Of a stretch of 64,000 bases of DNA, positions 58,491 to 64,000 are shown piece by piece. Positions within the stretch are counted from its first letter, which is position 1; each line of letters starts with the position of its first letter. Position numbers and translations under genes: made by a program. The notes under the pieces were generated by a model that worked only from the letters and a program-made list of their open reading frames with translations, had not been told where the DNA came from and searched no databases. Origin of the DNA: an uncultured Bacilli bacterium (GTDB lineage Bacteria; Bacillota_I; Bacilli_A; RF39; UBA660); the NCBI GenBank assembly GCA_934101795.1, contig CAKORY010000004.1:21246-85245 (forward strand). The letters are read 5' to 3'.

Positions 58491-60233
58491 TTAATTTTCT
58501 AAAATAGCTTTAATTCTTCTTACACCTGCACTAGATGCTTCTTCTTTTATAATTTTAAAATGTCCAAGTAGACTAGTATTTTTAACATGTGGACCACCAC
58601 ATAGTTCTTTAGAAACATTATCACCGATTGTGTAAACTGTTACAATATCTGGATACTTTTCAATAAACATACATTCTGCTCCACTTTTAATAGCATCTTC
58701 TTTAGTCATTTCTTGAAAACTAACATCCAAACCTTCTTGAATCCACTTGTTAACCAAATTTTCTGTTTCAATCTTTTCTTCATCACTTAATTTATGATCA
58801 CAACTAAAATCAAAACGCATTCTTTCATCAGTTATATTGCTTCCCTTTTGATGAACATCTGGACCTACCACTTGTTTTAAAGCAGCATTAAGTAAATGAG
58901 TTGCTGTATGATATTTAGTTTCTATTTCACTATTACCTGCAAGACCACCCTTAAATTTACCAGCAGATGCAGTTCTTGAAAGTTCTTGATGAGCCTTAAA
59001 CTTTTCATTAAATCCTTTTATATCTACTGAAATTCCTGCATCTTTAGCAAGTTCTTCAGTAAGTTCAATTGGGAAACCATATGTATCATATAAATGGAAT
59101 GCTACATCTCCATCAATATCTTTATTACTTACTTTATTAAATTCTCTTAAACCTTTTTCAAGGGTTCTATTAAATTTTTCTTTTTCATTTTTTAAAACAT
59201 CAAGTACAACTTGTTTATTTTGACTAAGTTCGCTATAGTAACTTTGATATTTTTCAATTATTAATCTTGCTATTTGTTCTTCCCAATTACTACTTATATC
59301 AATACCCAATTTCTTAGCATGTCTAATAGCTCTTCGAATAAGTCTTCTTAATATGTAACCTTGATCAGTATTACTTGGTTTAATTCCTGCCGGATCACTA
59401 CTTATGAATACTGCAGTTCTAATATGATCAGCGATAATTCTCATACTTTTTTCATTGCCTTCATAAGGAAGTCCTGCAATATCACTTATTAAATCAATCA
59501 CATCACTCCAAATGCTTGATTTATAATTATCGTCTACACCTTCAAGTACAGTGGTAATTCTTTCAACGCCCATACCAGTGTCGACATTTTTCTTTGGAAG
59601 TTCTGTAACAGTTCCATTTTCATCTTTATAATATTGCATAAAGACATTATTCCATATTTCAACCCATCTATCATCTTCAGGATCAAAAGTTTCTGGAGCT
59701 TCTTCATTACTTCTAAAATAGAATATTTCTGTATCAGGGCCACATGGACCAGAAGCTCCAGCAATCCAGAAATTATCTAAAGTAGTTTTAGCAATTCTTT
59801 CTTTTTTCATTCCTAAACTAAGCCATTTGTTATAACTTACTTCATCAAATGGTATTAAGTCATTACCAGCAAAAACTGTTACAGCAAGTTTTTCTACTGG
59901 AATATTTAATACTTTAGTTAAAAATTCAAAACTCCATGTAATACTTTCATCTTTAAAATAATCACCTAAAGACCAATTACCTAGCATTTCAAAGAATGTA
60001 TGGTGTGTTGTGTCTCCTATTTCATCCAAATCATTAGTTCTAATACATTTTTGGTAATCACATAGTCTTGTTCCATAAGGATGAGGTTCTCCCATTAAAT
60101 ATGGAATTAAAGGTTGCATACCAGCAGTATTAAATAAAACTGACGGATCGTTTTCTGGTACAACTGGACTACTTGGTATTTGTTTATGTCCATGTTCAAC
60201 AAAAAAGTTAATAAATAAATCTTTAATTTTCAT
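58491..60233 (-). CDS. alaS: Alanyl-tRNA synthetase lacking the C-terminal domain
   Basis: AlaRS charges tRNA-Ala and edits mischarged Ser/Gly. The 580-residue protein starts IKDLFINFFVEHGHKQIPSSPVVPENDPSVLFNTAGMQPLIPYLMG and has the class II catalytic domain (motif 2 around RTNDLDEIGDTTHHTFFEMLGNWSLGDYFK; GMGVERI), the tRNA-recognition helices (SNTDQGYILRRLIRRAIRHAKKLG), and the editing domain with YHTATHLLNAAL and CGGPHVKN (the four zinc/editing ligands). It ends there, about 290 residues shorter than the usual 870, without the coiled-coil and DHHA1 (C-Ala) region. A terminator follows immediately, so this is not a window or frameshift artefact. It overlaps the upstream kinase by 11 bases and is under an Ala T-box. 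Confidence 0.95.
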   Translation of the reverse strand: MKIKDLFINFFVEHGHKQIPSSPVVPENDPSVLFNTAGMQPLIPYLMGEPHPYGTRLCDYQKCIRTNDLDEIGDTTHHTFFEMLGNWSLGDYFKDESITWSFEFLTKVLNIPVEKLAVTVFAGNDLIPFDEVSYNKWLSLGMKKERIAKTTLDNFWIAGASGPCGPDTEIFYFRSNEEAPETFDPEDDRWVEIWNNVFMQYYKDENGTVTELPKKNVDTGMGVERITTVLEGVDDNYKSSIWSDVIDLISDIAGLPYEGNEKSMRIIADHIRTAVFISSDPAGIKPSNTDQGYILRRLIRRAIRHAKKLGIDISSNWEEQIARLIIEKYQSYYSELSQNKQVVLDVLKNEKEKFNRTLEKGLREFNKVSNKDIDGDVAFHLYDTYGFPIELTEELAKDAGISVDIKGFNEKFKAHQELSRTASAGKFKGGLAGNSEIETKYHTATHLLNAALKQVVGPDVHQKGSNITDERMRFDFSCDHKLSDEEKIETENLVNKWIQEGLDVSFQEMTKEDAIKSGAECMFIEKYPDIVTVYTIGDNVSKELCGGPHVKNTSLLGHFKIIKEEASSAGVRRIKAILEN

Positions 60234-60756
60234 TTTCTAAACCCTCCAATATCTTAAATACTTTTTCTTTAGTTTTTGCCAGTTCATCATTTGCTATAAT
60301 ATAGTCAAATTCATCATAAGTTTCAAGTGCTCTTTCAGTAATATCACTTTGTTCTTCTAAAGAAAGCTTACTTGGTGCAAATTGATTAATAACCAAAATA
60401 CTTGTTACATCATCATAGTTTTCTTTCATTTCTTCAAATTCAAGTGGCATTCTTGCGTCACTTATTATTACAACATCCACTAAGTCTTCATAAAGAGTTA
60501 TATCCTCAATCATTCTTTTTGTTAAAAATCTTTCATCATAACTTCTAACCTTAGCACCAAAATTTTGTAAAAATCTTCTTGGTTTATTTTGACTTATACC
60601 ATCCCAATCAGTTAGTTCTTTAGCAAATAATTTTATGTATTTACTAAATTCTGTTACAACGCATTTTTTTAATTTATAAGTATAAAACTCTTCAATCATT
60701 TTGGCAACTTCGTTCTTGCCACTTCCACTTTTTCCACCAACAACAAATATTTTCAT
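60223..60756 (-). CDS. P-loop kinase, nucleotide/phosphomevalonate kinase-like
   Basis: A 177-residue cytoplasmic P-loop protein: Walker A GGKSGSGKNEVAKMI near the N-terminus, DVVIISDARMPLEFEEMKE as a DxR/Walker B-like strand, and a C-terminal YIIANDELAKTKEKVFKIL strand-helix that is typical of nucleoside-monophosphate kinases. The layout resembles dNMP-kinase or phosphomevalonate-kinase-type families; the substrate is uncertain. I start at the ATG at 60756 with AAAGGAAAG upstream. It is the first gene after the T-box and overlaps alaS, so alanine starvation would raise both, which is curious for a nucleotide-type kinase. Confidence 0.75.
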   Translation of the reverse strand: MKIFVVGGKSGSGKNEVAKMIEEFYTYKLKKCVVTEFSKYIKLFAKELTDWDGISQNKPRRFLQNFGAKVRSYDERFLTKRMIEDITLYEDLVDVVIISDARMPLEFEEMKENYDDVTSILVINQFAPSKLSLEEQSDITERALETYDEFDYIIANDELAKTKEKVFKILEGLENEN

Positions 60757-60771
60757 TTTCTTCTTTCCTTT

Positions 60772-60963
60772 CACAAATAAAAAGAATGATACCAAAAGGA
60801 GTCAATGTATGACGGTACCATCCTTTAATTAACTTAATTATTTGTAACGTAATTACCCGATTAATCTCTATGAGTAGCAATTATATAACTCTTTTATTAG
60901 TTTTCATCAACCACTAACTTTCTGTAAATAAGATTTATATAACATCTCACATCAACGATTACA
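60772..60963 (-). promoter_or_regulatory. Ala T-box riboswitch
   Basis: On the minus strand the leader contains the Stem I apical motif AGAAAGTTAGTGGTTGATGAAAACTAA, a specifier candidate GCU-A (in TAATTGCTACTC), and the T-box core GGATGGTACCGTC. A terminator GATGGTACC.../GGTATCATT with C-TTTTT follows. Uncharged tRNA-Ala should stabilise the antiterminator and allow read-through into the kinase and alaS. The specifier agrees with the gene controlled. Confidence 0.92.
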
Positions 60964-60969
60964 TTTAAT

Positions 60970-60998
60970 AATATACACATATTTTTTTAACTTGTCAA
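60970..60998 (-). promoter_or_regulatory. Promoter of the T-box/alaS operon
   Basis: On the minus strand: TTGACA (60998-60993), 17 bases, TATATT (60975-60970). It is back to back with the small-RNA promoter at 61005-61033. Confidence 0.88.
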
Positions 60999-61004
60999 GA
61001 GGAT

Positions 61005-61033
61005 TTGACAAATAGCCACACTTATGTTATTAT
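61005..61033 (+). promoter_or_regulatory. Promoter of the convergent small RNA
   Basis: TTGACA (61005-61010), 17 bases, TATTAT (61028-61033). Confidence 0.82.
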
Positions 61034-61039
61034 GTATTT

Positions 61040-61152
61040 AGCAAAGGATTTTGCATAAAATAATAAATGGAACATCCAATTTTGCATGTTGGATGCTGCC
61101 ACATTGTGTGGGCATCTTAATCAACATGGTTGATTAGATGCTTTTATTTTCT
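61040..61152 (+). ncRNA. Structured small RNA, candidate type I antitoxin
   Basis: From a start near 61040 the transcript of about 110 bases would fold into four hairpins: GCAAA/TTTGC, CATCCAA/TTGGATG, CCACA/TGTGG, and a 12-bp terminator stem (GCATCT-AATCAA with its complement, 61104-61133) followed by TTTTATTTT. No open frame of note is present. It ends just before the stop codon of the short hydrophobic ORF on the other strand, so it is antisense to that mRNA's 3' region. It also shares the 12-mer TTGGATGCTGCC with the mRNA leader. Confidence 0.65.
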
Positions 61153-61227
61153 CTACTTTAATAACAAAACCAAAATGAGAAGAATAATAATCAACCATAA
61201 CCCGATGATAATACCATCTTTAGTCAT
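61153..61227 (-). CDS. Short hydrophobic peptide, candidate type I toxin
   Basis: A 24-codon ORF starts MTKDGIIIGLWLI and continues as an unbroken run of Ile/Leu/Val to a single C-terminal Lys. The ATG is preceded by TAGGATG, an acceptable ribosome site. A promoter (TTGCTT-N17-TAAAAT, 61294-61322) lies upstream with a leader of about 60 bases. One transmembrane helix with charged ends is the hallmark of Ibs/Fst/TxpA-type toxins. A facing, well-expressed structured RNA overlaps the 3' untranslated region, as in par/Fst loci. It has no sequence identity to a family I can name. Confidence 0.6.
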   Translation of the reverse strand: MTKDGIIIGLWLIIILLILVLLLK

Positions 61228-61293
61228 GTATCAAACATCCTATTTAATGAATTAGGAGGCAGCATCCAAACAACTGGATATACCATAAATACT

Positions 61294-61322
61294 ATTTTAA
61301 CATGTGATTATATTAAAAGCAA
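61294..61322 (-). promoter_or_regulatory. Promoter of the short hydrophobic peptide gene
   Basis: On the minus strand: TTGCTT (61322-61317), 17 bases, TAAAAT (61299-61294). The -35 box lies in the terminator arm of the permease gene. Confidence 0.55.
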
Positions 61323-61344
61323 TATGTTTTATCATATTGCTTTT
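61315..61344 (-). terminator. Terminator of the permease gene
   Basis: A perfect 12-bp stem (AAAAGCAATATG/CATATTGCTTTT, arms 61315-61326 and 61333-61344, loop of 6). Confidence 0.82.
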
Positions 61345-62483
61345 TCTTCATTACTATTTCTTTGAAATAACTCAAATTTTTCAACAATAAATTCAAATAT
61401 AACTTTGATAACGGACATTATTGGTGATGCAAGTATCATCCCTATAATACCAAAGAAATGACCAAAAATTAATAATCCACAGATAATTACTACTGGATGT
61501 AAATTAGTAGCTTTACTCATAACAATTGGTTGCAGTACATAAGACTCAATAAGTTGAACCACACAAGCTATAATAAATACTCCAAGACCTATAAGAGGAC
61601 TTTGTGTTAACCCTACAACTGTTGCTACTACTGTTCCTAAGTATGGTCCAATATATGGAATTAAATCTGTAATACCACAGAATAACCCAAATAATAAGGC
61701 TGATTTTAAGCCAATAATGCTAAATCCTATTGTATCACAAACAAATACCATACAAGCAACAAGTAATGTTCCATTAACACATTTTCTAACTTCTGAACCA
61801 ATCTTTTCTACTAAAGATGCAACTTCTACTTGATGTTTTACTGGTATAACTTTAAGAAGTAAATTAGTTACATTGTCAAAATCAAATAACATATATAAAC
61901 CTATTATTAAACCAAAGAATATTGTACCAAGTCCACTTACTAAGTTAGACATTATAGTAACTATCGTAGTTGGTAAATTACTTGAAATACTAGTTCCATA
62001 ATTTGTAATAGCATCTAATATATTTGTTTTAATTGCTTCAATATTAAAGGCATCACTGTCTATTTTGTCAAAAGTACTATTAATAAAATCTGTAATTTTT
62101 TCTGTTATACTTGGTAGTGTTTTTATAAGTTCATTTAATTCATTATAAATAATTGGTATAAATATTCTAAAGAAAACTATTAAAAATGCTATAAATATAA
62201 CATATACAATCATAGATGCCAATATTCTTGACATTCCTTTTTTAGTCATTTTATCAACTAAAGGAGCAAATAGCCAAGCAACAATAAATCCAATAAAAAG
62301 TGGTGCTAGTACATTAAGTACACTTCCAATAAATTTAAATACTCCAAGTTCTTTTAAAAGTACTGTGCCTGCTAAAATTATGCCAATTATAAGTATAATA
62401 AAAGATAATTTTAAAATATTTTTACCTAAGTATATTATTTCATTTAAGCCATTTGTGTCTAATTCATTTTTCTTTTTAAACAT
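61332..62483 (-). CDS. AI-2E family permease (UPF0118)
   Basis: A 383-residue polytopic membrane protein with the family pattern: N-terminal helices (ILKLSFIILIIGIILAGTVLL, APLFIGFIVAWLFAPLVDKM), a large extracytoplasmic loop (residues 125-190), then GLIIGLYMLFDFD, FGLFCGITDLIPYIGPYLGTVVATVVGL and GLLIFGHFFGIIGMILASPIMSV. Members export AI-2, Na+/H+ or other solutes; the substrate here is unknown. I start at the ATG at 62483 after GGGAGTG; an in-frame GTG at 62492 lies in that site. It is monocistronic. Confidence 0.9.
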   Translation of the reverse strand: MFKKKNELDTNGLNEIIYLGKNILKLSFIILIIGIILAGTVLLKELGVFKFIGSVLNVLAPLFIGFIVAWLFAPLVDKMTKKGMSRILASMIVYVIFIAFLIVFFRIFIPIIYNELNELIKTLPSITEKITDFINSTFDKIDSDAFNIEAIKTNILDAITNYGTSISSNLPTTIVTIMSNLVSGLGTIFFGLIIGLYMLFDFDNVTNLLLKVIPVKHQVEVASLVEKIGSEVRKCVNGTLLVACMVFVCDTIGFSIIGLKSALLFGLFCGITDLIPYIGPYLGTVVATVVGLTQSPLIGLGVFIIACVVQLIESYVLQPIVMSKATNLHPVVIICGLLIFGHFFGIIGMILASPIMSVIKVIFEFIVEKFELFQRNSNEEKAI

Positions 62484-62521
62484 AGAAATCACTCCCTATC
62501 TATATTATAATACAAAATATT

Positions 62522-62546
62522 CAAAAAAAACAGCTTTTTATGCTGC
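62522..62546 (-). terminator. Terminator of the 62538 gene
   Basis: CAGC/GCTG stem (62531-62534 and 62542-62545, extended by A-T pairs) is followed by TTTTTTTT on the minus strand. Confidence 0.75.
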
Positions 62547-63092
62547 TTTATCACGAATTCTTTCTTGCATTTTGATTTTTTCTAATTCACTGTTTCTTTC
62601 ATTAAGTAAATATATTATGAATTTTCTTAAAGTTAAGTATGGTAAATTAAATAAAATATCAACTGCTAAATCAAGATTATTATTCTTAATAGCCATTATA
62701 AAGCTATCTTCAATAACTTTATCTTTACATATACTTCTAAATTTATTTAAAATATTATTTAATTTGACTTTATTTTTTGTTGTCTCGTTTAAATATAGGT
62801 CTATTCTAAAATTATTATAAAATTCTTTATCTATTACATCAATTGGATTATGTTTTTGGTTATCAGCAATTACTAGTTTTCCATTTAAATATTTATCACT
62901 TACTAAATTGGCCCTCTTTATAGAAGATAATATTTCTTCTTTAGAAAAATGCATAGTAAATGAGTCAATATCTGCTAAATTATATGGATTATAACCATTT
63001 GCAATATCAAGCTTAGATATATCAATAAAAATGTAATCACCAATTCTGGCCATTAGACTTAAAAAATGTTTCTGTTCTTCTTGCTTCTTCAT
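62538..63092 (-). CDS. Hypothetical protein, soluble
   Basis: A 184-residue Lys/Asn-rich soluble protein, start MKKQEEQKHFLSLMARIGDYIFIDISKLD. Most of it looks alpha-helical, with a C-terminal helix-rich part (IEDSFIMAIKNNNLDLAVDILFNLPYLTLRKFIIYLLNE). No known domain or motif was recognised. The promoter is TTGACA-N17-TAAAAT at 63128-63156 and the ribosome site is weak (GTGAG). It has its own terminator. The isolated setting and unknown fold suggest accessory DNA. Confidence 0.7.
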   Translation of the reverse strand: MKKQEEQKHFLSLMARIGDYIFIDISKLDIANGYNPYNLADIDSFTMHFSKEEILSSIKRANLVSDKYLNGKLVIADNQKHNPIDVIDKEFYNNFRIDLYLNETTKNKVKLNNILNKFRSICKDKVIEDSFIMAIKNNNLDLAVDILFNLPYLTLRKFIIYLLNERNSELEKIKMQERIRDKAA

Positions 63093-63127
63093 TTCATATC
63101 AACTCACTTTCTTGAAGTGAAGAGTTT

Positions 63128-63156
63128 ATTTTACCATAGAATATAGATTGTGTCAA
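63128..63156 (-). promoter_or_regulatory. Promoter of the 62538 gene
   Basis: On the minus strand: TTGACA (63156-63151), 17 bases, TAAAAT (63133-63128). Confidence 0.8.
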
Positions 63157-63164
63157 ATTTAAAG

Positions 63165-63188
63165 CAAAAAAAGTCCATAAAGGATTTT
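63165..63188 (-). terminator. Terminator of the 63235 gene
   Basis: AAATCC/GGACTT stem (one G-U pair) with a TTTTTTT tract on the minus strand. Confidence 0.6.
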
Positions 63189-63234
63189 ATCTTTCAAAAT
63201 GGCGTCCTAAGGAAGGAAGTAAAATAACTTCTAA

Positions 63235-63765
63235 TTATTTATATTTATTAAAACTATCATTTAGACCATTCATCATATTAAAATCAAAATCATATATTGG
63301 CAAACAAACCCCATACTTATTCTGAATACTATTTATATATTCGAAACATTCAGTTGGAGCTATTATTCCTTTAAAATTATCAATAGAAACAAACCCACTT
63401 TCTGTAGTTACTTCAAAAGAAATATTAGGATGTTGTTGTAAATCAATATTTGTTCCATCAATTATAAAAAATATTACACTAGAATTAAATGGTAGAAAAT
63501 AATAATAGTGATCTGATAATAATCTTGTTTTAATTTCTGGGGTTGATGAATTAAAAAAAGATATTTTACTTTCAGGAGTACCTCTTAATCCACTAACTTT
63601 TCCGGATACATTTATTCCTAATTCTTTTAATTTTTGTAATGACATTAGGCCCCCATTCTTGATTATTGATTCAAATTTAAAATATGTTTCCTTATCGTTA
63701 ATATCCCCAATTCCATGGGTTAATAGTTTATTTTCTAATAAATAATAATACATTTTTTCGTTCAT
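63235..63765 (-). CDS. Hypothetical protein
   Basis: A 176-residue soluble protein with a good AAGGTGG ribosome site. The N-terminal pattern LLTHGIGDINDKETYFKFESIIKNGGLMSLQKLKELG loosely recalls the HGT...F..I...GL entry of ADP-ribosyltransferase-like folds, and VSIDNFKGIIAPTECFEYI could be the later strand, but the resemblance is weak. I call it unknown. A possible promoter (TTGCAT-N16-TACAAT) lies just upstream. Confidence 0.68.
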   Translation of the reverse strand: MNEKMYYYLLENKLLTHGIGDINDKETYFKFESIIKNGGLMSLQKLKELGINVSGKVSGLRGTPESKISFFNSSTPEIKTRLLSDHYYYFLPFNSSVIFFIIDGTNIDLQQHPNISFEVTTESGFVSIDNFKGIIAPTECFEYINSIQNKYGVCLPIYDFDFNMMNGLNDSFNKYK

Positions 63766-63834
63766 AAATTTCCACCTTATTTAAATATTATAAATTGTAT
63801 AATAACTTAACCATTATGCAAGTGGGTTTCCAAA

Positions 63835-63863
63835 TTGACAAGATTAATTTAATTATATAAATA
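63835..63863 (+). promoter_or_regulatory. Promoter near the right edge
   Basis: TTGACA (63835-63840), 17 bases, TAAATA (63858-63863), with TATAAA at 15 bases as an alternative. It points into the structured region at 63.9 kb. Confidence 0.6.
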
Positions 63864-63869
63864 TATTAG

Positions 63870-63993
63870 CATAAAATTAAGTATTTTAAAGCTCGAACAT
63901 TACATTCGAGTTGAATTTCTAACTGGTGCGAGTGTCGTAGATATCTACAACTTTTTTATTAATCTTGGAGATAACTCCTCAACTCTTTTTATA
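63870..63993 (+). ncRNA. Structured leader or small RNA at the window edge
   Basis: After the promoter come a CTCGAA/TTCGAG hairpin, a GTCGTAG/CTACAAC hairpin with TTTTTT, and a GGAG-ATAA-CTCC hairpin. An outer GAGTTGA/TCAACTC stem closes the latter two and is followed by TTTTT. It may be a leader with alternative terminators or a free small RNA. The window ends before any gene, so its type is open. Confidence 0.45.
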
Positions 63994-64000
63994 TCACCAT

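Noticed and set aside
63870..63993. T-box or SAM riboswitch at the right edge
   Set aside because: The GGTGG-ACCGCG T-box core and the SAM-I kink-turn signatures are absent; only generic hairpins are seen.
1..64000. tRNA, rRNA or tmRNA genes
   Set aside because: Scanning by eye found no TTCGANNC T-loop with paired arms and no rRNA-like stretch. A tRNAscan or Infernal run would be needed to exclude a missed one.
1..64000. Mycoplasma-type genetic code (TGA as Trp)
   Set aside because: TGA ends the 12.2-kb surface gene and the fic gene, and tryptophans are encoded by TGG, so the standard code applies.
1..64000. Insertion sequences or prophage
   Set aside because: No transposase, integrase or phage structural gene is visible. 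The accessory items are single genes or small loci without flanking direct repeats that I could detect.

Overview
The window looks like chromosomal DNA of an AT-rich, low-GC Gram-positive bacterium of the Bacilli/Mollicutes side of the Firmicutes, probably an uncultured gut lineage. The evidence is the AT-rich coding sequence, AGGAGG-type ribosome sites, clean TTGACA-N17-TATAAT promoters, a CIRCE-controlled hrcA-grpE-dnaK locus, an alanine T-box, a comEA/comEC pair, and homologues of Bacillus spore genes (ylbJ, spoVID, ysxE, spoIVB). TGA is used as a stop and TGG as tryptophan, so this is the standard bacterial code and not a Mycoplasma code. Taxonomy below that level is inference.

Layout. 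1-9.3 kb: a partial gene, a membrane-anchored protein and the heat-shock operon hrcA-grpE-dnaK-tldD-tldE-dnaJ (minus strand) behind a promoter with a CIRCE operator. 9.3-14.8 kb: an accessory stretch with a PLP lyase, a short-chain dehydrogenase, a DUF4176 protein, a secreted lectin-like surface protein, and a complete type III toxin-antitoxin locus: promoter, four pseudoknot RNA repeats, terminator and CptN/ToxN-like toxin. 14.8-24.3 kb: ppdK, then a nucleotide/folate operon (HAD-ruvB-folD-glyA-thyA-folA-tmk-queA). 24.5-28.5 kb: a type IV pilus-type ATPase, a prepilin, ruvA and obgE. 28.5-29.5 kb: a small islet with tandem promoter-hairpin RNA units and a possible orphan nuclease. 29.7-40 kb: trmB, miaA, a phosphodiester glycosidase, three tandem DUF1016/YhcG paralogues, comEC-comEA, ylbL and ylbJ. 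40-44 kb: a prepilin cluster in which a minor pilin and a secreted protein share one lectin-like domain. 44-49.5 kb: ysxE- and spoVID-like genes, an esterase/acyltransferase/zinc-ribbon membrane trio and a SpoIVB-like protease. 49.6-58.5 kb: a degenerate Fic protein, two paralogous hybrid histidine kinases with an HPt-receiver partner, and two lipid genes that share a 27-bp operator-bearing repeat with an XRE regulator. 58.5-61.3 kb: a short alanyl-tRNA synthetase and a P-loop kinase under an Ala T-box, followed by a candidate type I toxin-antitoxin pair. 61.3-64 kb: an AI-2E-type permease, two unknown proteins and a structured RNA cut by the window edge.

How it fits together. The core genes form tight operons for protein quality control, folate/thymidylate synthesis and DNA uptake or repair. 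Between them sit islets of toxin-antitoxin systems, variable surface lectins and repeats. The most notable items are the type III toxin-antitoxin RNA, whose four repeats show compensatory base changes supporting a pseudoknot; the short hydrophobic peptide gene facing a structured convergent small RNA; the GC-rich 3' cassettes of two surface proteins; the in-frame palindromes in the three DUF1016 genes; and the shared operator of the lipid/XRE genes.
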